A stretch of 64,000 bases of DNA from Methanoregula sp. UBA64 (GTDB lineage: Archaea; Halobacteriota; Methanomicrobia; Methanomicrobiales; Methanospirillaceae). Positions 36,480-44,541 of the stretch are shown here, piece by piece (within the stretch, counting starts at the first letter, position 1; each line of letters opens with the position of its first letter). Location of the stretch: the NCBI RefSeq assembly GCF_002502735.1, contig NZ_DAQC01000005.1, forward strand, positions 62,001 through 126,000, read 5' to 3'. The position numbers and the translations under genes were made by a program. The notes under the pieces are model-generated. The model did no database searches, was not told the origin of the DNA, and saw only the letters and a list, made by a program, of their open reading frames with translations.

Positions 36480-37811
36480 TCATTGCCGTGTCTCCTTTTG
36501 GTATGTGAATACCTGCCGCTTACCGTCAAGATATTTTTTCAGTTTTCCCTTTCCTTCCAGAAGGATGAGATCGGATCTCGCCGTAGGTAACGATACTTTG
36601 TACTTCCCGGCAATCTCACTGATCGTATACGGTCGTGACGGGTGACGGATAAAATCCCGGAGGATCTCAGCCTGGCGGAACGAGAGATCGGGAATCCGTT
36701 CGACCAGCTGGAGCGATTCTGCCTCCTCCTCCTTCTTGCGGATGAGATACTGCCGGAGGTCTTCCAGCGCCCTGCTGATGATATGGATATTGAAATCGAT
36801 GAAGTAGGTCATATCGTTGCCATCGGTCTCCGTCAGCTGGTACGCATGGGAATACTGCGCCGGGGCATGAACGAAGATGCGCGAGATCGAGATGTACTCC
36901 AGCAGATCGTAGTGGTGCTTGAGGGCGTACCAATAAAAAAGCGCTCTTGCGGTTCTCCCATTGCCATCAACGAATGGGTGGATATACCCGATGAGGAAGT
37001 GAAGGATGATCGCCTTTACGATAGGATGGATGAACTCGTCATCCTCGTTTGCAAATGTGCAGAGATCTTCGATCATTGCCGGAATTTTTTCACAATCCGG
37101 CGGATAATGAAAGATCTTTGTCGGATCGGCCCTGCTTCCCACCACGATATCGTTGCAGGTACGGAACAATACTTCGTCCCTTTCGCTCTCCAGGGTTCCC
37201 AGGGTAATTGCCATATGGATTTCGATGAGGAGCTCAGGTGACAGGGGTTTATCCCGCAACTCTTTGAGCCGGAGTATCGTCATATAGTTGTTGACGATCA
37301 TCCGTTCCGAGGTATCCTTCGGTTTCCTGCCTTCCCGAAGAATCTTCTTGGCTACTGGCCGGGTCGTGGCTGCCCCTTCAAGCTGACTGGATGCGATGGC
37401 CTCCTCCATCAGGGAGTTGATGAGGTACTGCTGCTTGTTTGCGTCGCTGGGGAACTCCCCGAAGAGCCGGTCGAACGACGCGGGGGATGCCTTGTCGATG
37501 AGGTGAAGTTGTTTATGGAAGTTTTCCGGAATATAGAACGGGAATTTCTCGTCATCGATCTGGATTTCGCGGTACTTCGTGCTGCGGATGGTGCGTAGGA
37601 CAAACCAGAATGCGATAGGGTCGAACGGGATTTTCTTCCGGCGCAGATCGTCCCAGTGAATGTACTCAAGCTCGTTATATTTCCGGATCAGTTTCCGGAT
37701 TTCCGCGGATTCTTCGTTTTTCTGGTTTACTCTGGCGGCCAGATCATTGTACTTTTCAAGATAATCCGACCACATCCTGCCAACATCCGGTGGCTTCTGA
37801 GGTTTTTTCAT
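36480..37811 (-). CDS. Fic family protein with C-terminal winged helix
   Basis: 443 residues. The Fic active-site motif HPFVDGNGRTAR is at 278-289, complete with catalytic His and the Gly/Arg phosphate anchors, so AMPylation or a related nucleotide transfer is expected. SSQLEGAAT at 141-149 fits the autoinhibitory helix motif (S/T)xxxE(G/N) placed N-terminal to the Fic core (class II). The C-terminus (about 375-440) is a winged helix with YTISEIAGKYKVSLPTARSD, suggesting DNA binding and self-regulation. Base composition is lower in GC than the flanking cdc48. The gene lies between two copies of the cdc48 3' end, which points to acquisition as an insert. Confidence 0.92.
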   Translation of the reverse strand: MKKPQKPPDVGRMWSDYLEKYNDLAARVNQKNEESAEIRKLIRKYNELEYIHWDDLRRKKIPFDPIAFWFVLRTIRSTKYREIQIDDEKFPFYIPENFHKQLHLIDKASPASFDRLFGEFPSDANKQQYLINSLMEEAIASSQLEGAATTRPVAKKILREGRKPKDTSERMIVNNYMTILRLKELRDKPLSPELLIEIHMAITLGTLESERDEVLFRTCNDIVVGSRADPTKIFHYPPDCEKIPAMIEDLCTFANEDDEFIHPIVKAIILHFLIGYIHPFVDGNGRTARALFYWYALKHHYDLLEYISISRIFVHAPAQYSHAYQLTETDGNDMTYFIDFNIHIISRALEDLRQYLIRKKEEEAESLQLVERIPDLSFRQAEILRDFIRHPSRPYTISEIAGKYKVSLPTARSDLILLEGKGKLKKYLDGKRQVFTYQKETRQ

Positions 37812-37839
37812 CCCGCACCCGAACTACCACGTATCTGTC

Positions 37840-37910
37840 AGAACCTGTAAATTTTTGTAAAATTTTCAGGTATTTACAGATTGATTGGTGCGGGGGAACA
37901 AAAAGGTTCT
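37840..37910. promoter_or_regulatory. Nested inverted repeats in the fic promoter region
   Basis: Outer arms AGAACCT (37840-37846) and AGGTTCT (37904-37910); inner arms CTGTAAAT (37845-37852) and ATTTACAG (37872-37879), with ACCTG/CAGGT also paired. An AT-rich core between them may contain the minus-strand TATA. The site begins 29 bases before the fic ATG and ends 6 bases before the duplicated cdc48 tail. A candidate operator for the Fic protein's own winged helix or another regulator. Confidence 0.45.
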
Positions 37911-37916
37911 GTCACG

Positions 37917-38009
37917 ATGAACGACAATCTCCGGGACTACTACGGCAAGATCCAGCAGCACTTCAAGGGCGGTCTGCCGCAGAAAGTGCAGCCGCCGGAG
38001 TATCAGTAA
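37917..38009 (+). pseudogene. Duplicated cdc48 3' end, 30-codon open frame
   Basis: Starts at an ATG that corresponds to an internal Met of Cdc48 and runs in frame to the same stop, encoding the last 30 residues without any amino acid change. The three differences from the cdc48 copy (GAT/GAC, GGC/GGT, TAC/TAT) are all third-position synonymous changes. It may be an untranslated attachment-site remnant, or the original chromosomal tail displaced when the Fic segment brought its own copy. Translation as a free 30-residue peptide is possible but has no clear ribosome binding site. Confidence 0.75.
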
Positions 38010-38036
38010 TTTTTTTCTTTTTTGTAAAATCCGAAA

Positions 38037-38354
38037 TTACCTGATAGTCCGGGGCCTGACGCTCTGCACGGGTCTCATCTCATGCTCCGGGTTGCACCAT
38101 GCAAAATGCCGGCAGCCTATGCAGGAGGATCGGACGGACCGGGTACAGTTGTCGGGGAACGGGTCCGGGGTTGCGGCCGGATCGTAGCGCTCGTTTTTCC
38201 GGCGCACAAAGGAACCGTCGGGTTTCATCTCGTAATTATACCGGCTGCTGCACATGCCGTATTCCATATTGAGCATGCAGTAGCCTTCGACCGTGATGTA
38301 GTTCCAGGAATGGACCGACGGGTAATTGTCCCGGGAACGGTTCCGCGTTTTCAT
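38037..38354 (-). CDS. Small Cys-containing protein of unknown function
   Basis: 105 residues from the ATG at 38354; a TTG at 38405 would give 122 and cannot be excluded. Seven residues of interest: Cys in EGYCMLNMEYGMCSSRYNYE, then NCTRSVRSSCIGCRHFAWCN near the C-terminus, where five of the later Cys/His residues could form a zinc or cluster site. There is no membrane segment or signal peptide. I do not recognise the family. It ends 27 bases from the duplicated cdc48 tail and is convergent with it, so it may belong to the same accessory segment. Confidence 0.5.
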   Translation of the reverse strand: MKTRNRSRDNYPSVHSWNYITVEGYCMLNMEYGMCSSRYNYEMKPDGSFVRRKNERYDPAATPDPFPDNCTRSVRSSCIGCRHFAWCNPEHEMRPVQSVRPRTIR

Positions 38355-39306
38355 TGCCGGATCATTTTTTAAAAGAAGGGTCAAGGGGTTTGTGGTTGAA
38401 CGCAAGACCCGGCTCCCTTACAATAGCCTGCACAACAAGGAATGAATGAAAGGAGGGTTTCCCGGCATCTCCCGGACCACATCATACCGGCCTGTTTTGT
38501 CTCATTTTTCAACGGACTCTCATTTCACGTCGGAGAAGTGCCGGTTTTGGGCGGATGCATTTAGCCGCGTTCTTTTGGCCGATCCAGGGGTCGCAAGGGT
38601 GATTGGATGTGGCAAAAATACCCCCTGCTGCAGGGGCATGGTGACCCGTTATCGGGCATCGAAAGCGGGCGGATTTCGGCAAACCGGGCTCAAATCGGAG
38701 GTATTTTTCCACGCGAACCGAAACGGGGCAGTTTTGTGGGGTTTCCCGGACAGGGGCGGAACCGGAAAATAGGAATCCGAGGCCGATTCGGGCGTATTTC
38801 AGATACGGTTTTTCAAGCAGCAGTACGATCCGGATGTTGTGCACCCCGGTAAAAGCGTCCTGCAAAAACCCCGGCCTCGTTCCACGGCTAAAAAATTTCC
38901 CGTCCCATTGATCTAACCTCCGCCATCCCCCCAATATAAATACGGACCTCCCCCCACAGAAGATCAGGGAAAAGAAGGTCCGGGAACATCCGTACGAAAC
39001 CTGCACGGAAACGCCGGCGGATCGGGTACGCGAGGAAAAATCCCGCGTCCCGCATCGCCGCTTCCCCTCACCCCATGATGCCAGCCTTCGTGCGGGTCCC
39101 CGGGCCTCTTTTTTTATTCCCGAAAAAAACGCATTTGCACTGTCCGGTGCCGGGATGAGAGAGGGCTTCCCGGCCCGGTACCCTTACGCCCGTTCAATTT
39201 TGCCACACACCGGTGACCGCAGGCCCGGGCATCGCCGCTTACCGCTACCTGCATAGCCTGGCAGAGAATGTGCCGGAAACATCCGGCAAAAAAAAAGATC
39301 CGGGAT
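38355..39306. other. 950-base stretch without a convincing gene
   Basis: Open frames here are short, lack ribosome binding sites and read as low-complexity translations. A TATA-like AATATAAATA at 38933 and a T7 run at 39109 bracket a possible non-coding transcript. No repeat matching the elements at 27.7 or 54.6 kb was seen. Confidence 0.5.
38964..39115 (+). ncRNA. Candidate small RNA between TATA box and oligo-T
   Basis: AATATAAATA at 38933-38942 predicts a start near 38964-38966, and T7 at 39109-39115 would end the transcript about 150 nucleotides later. Between them are GC-rich complementary stretches, for example CGCGAGG with a later GCGGGA-type partner. No ORF fits. It does not show the conserved motifs of SRP RNA or RNase P RNA. 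Evidence is positional only. Confidence 0.2.
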
Positions 39307-39636
39307 TTACTCCGGCTGTTTCGCGTTGATCTTTGCCGCCATGATGAAATCGTTTAACGTGAGCCCGCCGGCCGGGTAGGTATAGAGGCCGACTTCCACG
39401 AACTTTCCTTCGCGCAGCGCAAGGTCCGGGATATGTCCTTCCTCGGTCGACATCACGATCAGGTCGTTGATAAACGCAATCGACGCCTCGCTGTCGTCAA
39501 ACTCGAACGTGCGTTTCAGGTGGCCGTCAAAAAGCGCCCAGCCGGGCACTTCCTTTATGAGCTCGACCGTGTCTTTCCGGGTAATCGGCGGCGTACCGGG
39601 CTTGTAGGTCGAGCACTTCTTTTGCGCGAGTTCCAT
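39307..39636 (-). CDS. Pterin-4a-carbinolamine dehydratase-like protein (DCoH family), divergent site
   Basis: 109 residues, the usual family length. VPGWALFDGHLKRTFEFDDS and VEVGLYTYPAGGLTLNDFIMA match the DCoH fold. The catalytic segment that is normally NHHPEW reads EGHIPDL, keeping one His, and the later THD is replaced by TYP. Classical dehydratase activity is therefore uncertain. In a methanogen the pterin partner could be methanopterin or molybdopterin, a guess from biology rather than from sequence. Transcribed alone. Confidence 0.75.
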   Translation of the reverse strand: MELAQKKCSTYKPGTPPITRKDTVELIKEVPGWALFDGHLKRTFEFDDSEASIAFINDLIVMSTEEGHIPDLALREGKFVEVGLYTYPAGGLTLNDFIMAAKINAKQPE

Positions 39637-39684
39637 ACTAATGCGTCGGCCCCGTAACCAAAAAAGGTTTCTTATAAAAGGGGG

Positions 39685-41259
39685 TTACCCGGCCGGTGCC
39701 GCAGCCTCAGGTACTCCGCAGTTCCCGTAATACTTCTGGAGCACCACCATCACCACGAGCGAGACGGGCAGCGCAATCACGAGCGGGTCGATCACCGACC
39801 AGGGCAGCGGCAGGAGCGACGGCACGCCAAAGAGCGCCTGGCAGATCCCGAGCGGCTTTGCCTCTGCCGTGTGGACAAACGCGGTCCACAAGAACCAGAC
39901 CGCAGCTCCCGAGACCATGCTTGCGATTGCAGCTCTTGTTGACGGGACTTTCGCATAGATCCCGACCGCAAACGCCGGCAGGAACGCGGCGGCGCACAGG
40001 CCCATGAACATCGCGGTGGCCCGGGCGATAATCGAGACCGGGAGCGCAAACGCGAGCGCCGTCGAGACCGCCATCATCAGGACGATCCCGATCTGGTTGT
40101 TTTTGAGCGAGAGGGCGCAGGCTTTTCCCCGGCCCCAGATATCGCAGATAAGCGCCGTGCCCATCGCATGGTAGAGCGAGGAGAGCGTTGACATCGCCGC
40201 GGCAAGGAGCGTGAGCATGAAGATCGCCACGAAAATATCGGGCATTGCCTCGTTGATAAACAGCGGCATGATCGCGTCCACGTTCCCGCCGGCCGCCGTG
40301 ATCGCGATCTGGCCCGAGTGCTCGTAGAAGTACACGTTCGTGAGCGCCCCGACCGTGAAGGCAACGCCGGTCATCATCAGGATAAAGATCCCGCCGATCA
40401 GCACCGCCCGGTTGAGCGAGCGGTCGTCTTTGGCGGTCATGAACCGGACCACGAGCTGCGGCTGGGCGAGCACCCCGATACCGACCCCGAGCACGATCGT
40501 GGTCACGAGCGTGTACCAGATAGGCGACCCAAGCGCCGGCATCGCGGTCCAGCCGGTCATTCCCTGCGCCCCGAGGGCCGCGGGTACGAGATCGGCCATG
40601 TTCGTGAGCGCCGCATTTCCCGCGGTCACGCCCCCGACCACGAGGTATGTCAGCACGAGCAGCACCGTCATCCCGATAAACATGATCGTGCCCTGGAATG
40701 CGTCGGTGTACATCACGGCAATGAGCCCGCCGAAGATCACGTACACGGCCGTGATGAGCGCAAAGATCAGGAGGGCCGAGGTGTAGCTGATACCGATCGT
40801 GGGCTCGATGAACCGGGCCCCCCCGATCAAAATCGCCGCGGTATAGAGCGGCATCGAGATCACGATGATAAACCCGCTGATATACTGGAGGAGCGGGGAG
40901 CGGTAGATCTTGCACATCAGGTCCGGGAAAGTCACGGCAGAGAGGCGCTGGCCGATCTCCCGGGTCTTTTTCCCGAAGAAGACAAACGCGAGCAGGATGC
41001 CGATGCCGATGTTTAAGACGGTGAGCCAGATGAGCCCCATCCCGAGGTTGGCCGCCTGGCCGCCAAAACCGATGATAGCAGAGGTCGAGATGAAGGTCGC
41101 CCCGTACGAGAGCGCGATTACCGCCGGGTGGCTGCACCTTCCCGCCACGAGATAATCCTCGGGGCTCTTTGTCTTCCGGTACGCATAGTAGGCAATGACA
41201 AACGTAATGGCAAGGTAGACGACCACGAGCGCGGTCATCGTGACCGGGTCAACTGCCAC
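39685..41259 (-). CDS. Sodium:solute symporter (SSS family)
   Basis: 524 residues with about thirteen membrane helices. YAYRKTKSPEDYLVAGR after the first helix, SYGATFISTSAIIGFGGQA in the sodium-site helix and LAAAMSTLSSLYHAMGTAL in helix eight fit the SSS/LeuT-fold family (PutP, PanF, acetate permease relatives). It imports an organic solute with Na+. Substrate not determinable. It starts with GTG, overlapping by 11 bases a 42-residue membrane protein gene, the known small accessory partner of archaeal symporters. Confidence 0.9.
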   Translation of the reverse strand: MAVDPVTMTALVVVYLAITFVIAYYAYRKTKSPEDYLVAGRCSHPAVIALSYGATFISTSAIIGFGGQAANLGMGLIWLTVLNIGIGILLAFVFFGKKTREIGQRLSAVTFPDLMCKIYRSPLLQYISGFIIVISMPLYTAAILIGGARFIEPTIGISYTSALLIFALITAVYVIFGGLIAVMYTDAFQGTIMFIGMTVLLVLTYLVVGGVTAGNAALTNMADLVPAALGAQGMTGWTAMPALGSPIWYTLVTTIVLGVGIGVLAQPQLVVRFMTAKDDRSLNRAVLIGGIFILMMTGVAFTVGALTNVYFYEHSGQIAITAAGGNVDAIMPLFINEAMPDIFVAIFMLTLLAAAMSTLSSLYHAMGTALICDIWGRGKACALSLKNNQIGIVLMMAVSTALAFALPVSIIARATAMFMGLCAAAFLPAFAVGIYAKVPSTRAAIASMVSGAAVWFLWTAFVHTAEAKPLGICQALFGVPSLLPLPWSVIDPLVIALPVSLVVMVVLQKYYGNCGVPEAAAPAG

Positions 41260-41377
41260 CGGTTTCCCCTCCCTTGTTCCAGTTTACTATTCCGTACACG
41301 ATACACGCCAGCGTAAAACCGATGGCAAGCCCATAGCCAATCCATATCTGAGGATCAGGAATCCCAAGAACGAGCAT
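41249..41377 (-). CDS. Symporter small accessory protein, 42 residues
   Basis: Begins MLVLGIPDPQIWIGYGLAIG, has one membrane helix of about 22 residues and ends in the charged NWNKGGETGGS. The start GIPDPQIW followed by a helix and then YGIVNWN is the pattern of the short proteins encoded directly before archaeal SSS symporters. Its stop overlaps the symporter GTG by 11 bases, so translation is coupled. It probably binds and stabilises the transporter. Too short for routine gene calling. Confidence 0.8.
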   Translation of the reverse strand: MLVLGIPDPQIWIGYGLAIGFTLACIVYGIVNWNKGGETGGS

Positions 41378-41613
41378 AGAATAAACCTCGGGTAACCTCT
41401 ATGCAGGATACGATACGCGGGGAACCACGACTAAAACGGGTCCCCTACCTAAAACCGAAGAAAGCGATAAACCGGGCCGAGAATCTTTTGAACATGTCCC
41501 GTTGCACCGGCATAGTGTTACCGTCCGGTTTTATGGGAATGATCGTATATAACGATTATCATATCGATCTGCTGCCCTCCCGCCATTTCCCGGAAAAGGC
41601 CATAACGCGCTGA

Positions 41614-43794
41614 GTGCAACAGGGAAGTACTACGACGCCCTCGGTTTTTCCCGGTCTCCACGAGTCGCTCAAATCCGTGCTTGCAGAGCGGCTGGGCTGG
41701 ACCGAGCTCCGCGAGGTACAGGAGCGGGCGTACCGGGCAATCGCCCAAAAAAACGATGTGCTCGTGCTCGCCCCGACCGCGGGGGGCAAGTCCGAGGCCG
41801 CGCTTATTCCGGTGGTCGACGATATTTTGAAATCCGGCGCACCGGGCGTTGCCTGCATCTACCTCTCGCCCTTAAAGGCGCTCATCAACGATCAGGAAGA
41901 GCGGATCGCGGCATTTGCCCGGCCCACCGGCCTCTCGCTTGCAAAATGGCACGGCGATGTCCCGAAAGGCGGCCGGGGCTGGAAGGAGAGCGAGGCCCCG
42001 CAGTTCCTGCTCATCACGCCCGAATCGCTCGAAGTGCTCCTGCACGAAAAGGATCTCCGTGCCGATCTCGCGAACCTGAGGTACGTGATCGCGGACGAGC
42101 TCCACGCGTTTGTCGAATCGGAGCGGGGCGTGCAGATGAAAGTCCTCCTTGACCGGCTCGACCGGATCGCACGACAACCGGTGCAGAGGATCGGCCTCTC
42201 GGCAACGGTAGGTAACCCGGAGGAAGTCCTTGCCTGGTTCTCGCCCGGCGCCAAAAAAAAGCAGGTGGTCGCGGTCCCGGCGCTGCCGGCAGAGAAACGG
42301 TTCCGGTTTGTGGTCGAGCCGGACCCGGCCCGGAGGATAGATGCCCTTGCCCGGCTCGTTGCCAAAAAAAAGGCGCTCGTCTTTGTCAACAGCCGGGCCG
42401 GTGCAGAGGAGATCGTGCAGCAGGCGGCGGGAATTATCCCCAACCTCTCCATCCACCACTCCTCGGTCTCTGCAGCCAAAAAAAAGGAGGCGGAGGCGGC
42501 CTTCCACAGCGACGACGGCGCCTGTATAGTCTGCACGAGCACGCTCGAACTGGGGATCGATATCGGGGACCTCGACATCGTGGTGCAGGCCGGGCCGCCG
42601 GACTCGGTCTCATCGTTTTTGCAGAGGATGGGCCGGGCGGGCCGGAGGGACCGGCCGGCGAATGTCGCGTGGCTCCTCTCGGATCCAAGGGAACTGCTCA
42701 CCAGCTGCGCCATCCTCGAATGCGCGAGAGAAAAACAGGTCGAGCCGCTCGTTCCCTTACAAAAACCGTATGCCGTGCTCGTCCAGCAGCTCTTCCTGTA
42801 TGTGGCCGCTGCAAAGCGGGCGGGCCGGGGAACGCTCGCCCGCGACCTCCTCGCGCTCCCCGCGTTTGCCGGGATTACCGGAGACGAGTTCGACCGGATC
42901 CTCGCGTACCTCACGGAGGGGGGATACCTCGACGCCGATGGCGACATCATCCTTCCCGGCCCGGCCCTGGAGCGGGAGTTCGGCCGCTCGAATTACCGGG
43001 ACCTGTACTCGGTGATCGCCGGCGGGGGCGAGTACCGGGCGGTGACGCCCGAGGGCGAGCCGGTCGGGATGGTGGACGCCCGGTTTGCCCGCCGGGAGAA
43101 CCCGGGGGACTTTGCCCTTGGCGGCTCGACCTGGTCGGTGGTCAAGTGCGACGAGAGCCACGGCCTTGTGGTCGTGGTCCCGGGCGGTGGCGGCACCCGG
43201 TCGGGGAGGATCTTTACTTCCCCGGGCGAAGAGGCATCGCTCTCGCCGGTGATTGCCGGAGCCGTCCAGCGGATTGCCGCCCGCGGTGCGAGCACGCTCC
43301 CGCTCGGGGAGGCAGAGCAGGAGATCCTTGCCGCGGCGCTCCATAACTTCCCGGAAGGTCTCCCAGCCGCCGGCCTTGCCCTCCGCGAGGAGAAAGGAAC
43401 TGCCGGCAAAGCCGTGGTCGTGTACTCGTTCCACGGCAGCCGGTTCAACCGGGTGCTCGCGTATCTCCTCCGGGGCCGGCTAAAAAAAACCGAGGTGCGG
43501 TACGATGACGAGCGGGTCAGGGTCTTCCGGGCCGGAAAAGAGGGAGCCACCGGACGGGTGGCAGACGCGATCCGGGAGATTGCGGCCGCCCCGCCCGGAG
43601 AGGCCGGCGCATTCCTGCCCCTGCCGGCCCCTGCGGCATCCAAGTTTGCCCGCTGCCTGCCCGAGGACCTTATCCGCAGGCAGGCGCTCGCGGACTACTA
43701 CCGGCTCGATGGCTGCCTTGCGATCCTTGGATCCGGGCCGGTGACCGTGCTTCCCGGCCCGGATCAGTTTAAGAGGACCGATCGCGTAACATAA
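41614..43794 (+). CDS. lhr: Lhr-type DEAD/DEAH box helicase
   Basis: 726 residues from a GTG. Motif Q region LREVQERAYRAI, Walker A APTAGGKSEAAL, motif II DELHAF (DELH rather than DEVH or DEAH), motif III SATVGNPEE, motif V STLELGIDIGDLD and motif VI QRMGRAGR form the two RecA lobes. A winged-helix and Lhr-core-like C-terminal half follows to 726. Lhr enzymes translocate 3' to 5' on single-stranded DNA and act in repair; the shorter length is that of archaeal Lhr-like proteins without the bacterial C-terminal extension. No neighbours suggest a partner. Confidence 0.88.
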   Translation: MQQGSTTTPSVFPGLHESLKSVLAERLGWTELREVQERAYRAIAQKNDVLVLAPTAGGKSEAALIPVVDDILKSGAPGVACIYLSPLKALINDQEERIAAFARPTGLSLAKWHGDVPKGGRGWKESEAPQFLLITPESLEVLLHEKDLRADLANLRYVIADELHAFVESERGVQMKVLLDRLDRIARQPVQRIGLSATVGNPEEVLAWFSPGAKKKQVVAVPALPAEKRFRFVVEPDPARRIDALARLVAKKKALVFVNSRAGAEEIVQQAAGIIPNLSIHHSSVSAAKKKEAEAAFHSDDGACIVCTSTLELGIDIGDLDIVVQAGPPDSVSSFLQRMGRAGRRDRPANVAWLLSDPRELLTSCAILECAREKQVEPLVPLQKPYAVLVQQLFLYVAAAKRAGRGTLARDLLALPAFAGITGDEFDRILAYLTEGGYLDADGDIILPGPALEREFGRSNYRDLYSVIAGGGEYRAVTPEGEPVGMVDARFARRENPGDFALGGSTWSVVKCDESHGLVVVVPGGGGTRSGRIFTSPGEEASLSPVIAGAVQRIAARGASTLPLGEAEQEILAAALHNFPEGLPAAGLALREEKGTAGKAVVVYSFHGSRFNRVLAYLLRGRLKKTEVRYDDERVRVFRAGKEGATGRVADAIREIAAAPPGEAGAFLPLPAPAASKFARCLPEDLIRRQALADYYRLDGCLAILGSGPVTVLPGPDQFKRTDRVT

Positions 43795-43826
43795 AAACAA
43801 CAACCGTTACAAAGAGGAACTGTATC

Positions 43827-44261
43827 ATGAAGGCATATCCCGTTCTTGCACTTCTTGCTGCCTGCCTCATCCTCGTTGCAGGATGCACGCAGAGCGCAGC
43901 GCCGGCACAGCCGGCCACGGCCACTGCCACGCCCGCGGACCAGGTCACGGCAACCTACACCTACACGCTGGCAAAGACCCCGACAACCACGCCGGTCTCG
44001 GTCTCCGATAACACGATCATCATAAAGGACATGGCATTTACCCCGGACACGATTACCGTAAAGGCCGGTTCGATCGTCCGCTGGGTCAACAAGGACAGCA
44101 TTACGCATTCTGTCGTGTTCTCCAAGGAATCCAAGATCAACCCGTCGGGAGTCCTGAGGAATGGCGAAGGGTTCTCGGTCCGGTTCTATGACGCCGGTAC
44201 CTTCCCCTACAATTGCGGCCTCCACCCGGAGATGACCGGCACGGTGATCGTGACGCAATAA
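43827..44261 (+). CDS. Cupredoxin (plastocyanin-like) lipoprotein
   Basis: 144 residues. A lipobox LVAGC (Cys20) ends a hydrophobic signal, then a Thr/Ala/Pro-rich linker to about 58 and a cupredoxin domain with ligands H94 (ITHSVVF), C130, H133 and M136 (YNCGLHPEM), a complete type 1 copper site. It should sit outside the membrane, tethered by lipid or Cys-modification, and carry electrons or store copper. Its stop shares one base with the ATG of a 72-residue membrane protein. Blue copper proteins are uncommon in strict methanogens, which makes the role interesting. Confidence 0.88.
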   Translation: MKAYPVLALLAACLILVAGCTQSAAPAQPATATATPADQVTATYTYTLAKTPTTTPVSVSDNTIIIKDMAFTPDTITVKAGSIVRWVNKDSITHSVVFSKESKINPSGVLRNGEGFSVRFYDAGTFPYNCGLHPEMTGTVIVTQ

Positions 44262-44479
44262 TGTTAGCGGAGATCACGTTTTATCCCGTTTTCGGGAAAC
44301 CCCTCATCATGTACCTGGGGATCCTGACGCTTACCGGGTTCCTCTGCACCGCAGGCATTGCCGTTGCGAACCGGCACGGCATCCGCACCATCCCCTTTGC
44401 CTGGCATCCCCGGCTCGCCGTCTTCTCCATTGCGTGTGCGGTGATCCACGGGACGCTCGGCATCCTGTTATTTTTCTAA
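44261..44479 (+). CDS. Two-helix membrane protein coupled to the cupredoxin
   Basis: 72 residues from the ATG at 44261, which overlaps the cupredoxin stop (TAATG). Helices span about 13-33 and 50-71. WHPRLAVFSIACAVIHG places two His residues 15 apart on the second helix, a spacing compatible with a heme b or metal ligand pair on one face. It may be a membrane electron partner of the copper protein. No family recognised; the heme idea is inference. Confidence 0.6.
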   Translation: MLAEITFYPVFGKPLIMYLGILTLTGFLCTAGIAVANRHGIRTIPFAWHPRLAVFSIACAVIHGTLGILLFF

Positions 44480-44541
44480 AAACGGGCGTTTTTATTGAGG
44501 GAGATCCCGGGGAACAGCCGGCTAAAAAAGGTATGGGCCGA

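Noticed and set aside
38509..39006. 165-codon minus-strand frame in the gene-free stretch
   Set aside because: No ribosome binding site, no recognisable domain and a composition like random GC-rich translation.
38400..39300. SRP RNA or RNase P RNA in the gap
   Set aside because: The conserved helix 8 motif of SRP RNA and the conserved core sequences of RNase P RNA were looked for on both strands and not found.
39707..41137. 476-codon minus-strand frame overlapping the symporter
   Set aside because: Out-of-frame translation of the symporter gene, rich in Arg, Gly and Asp without hydrophobic segments.
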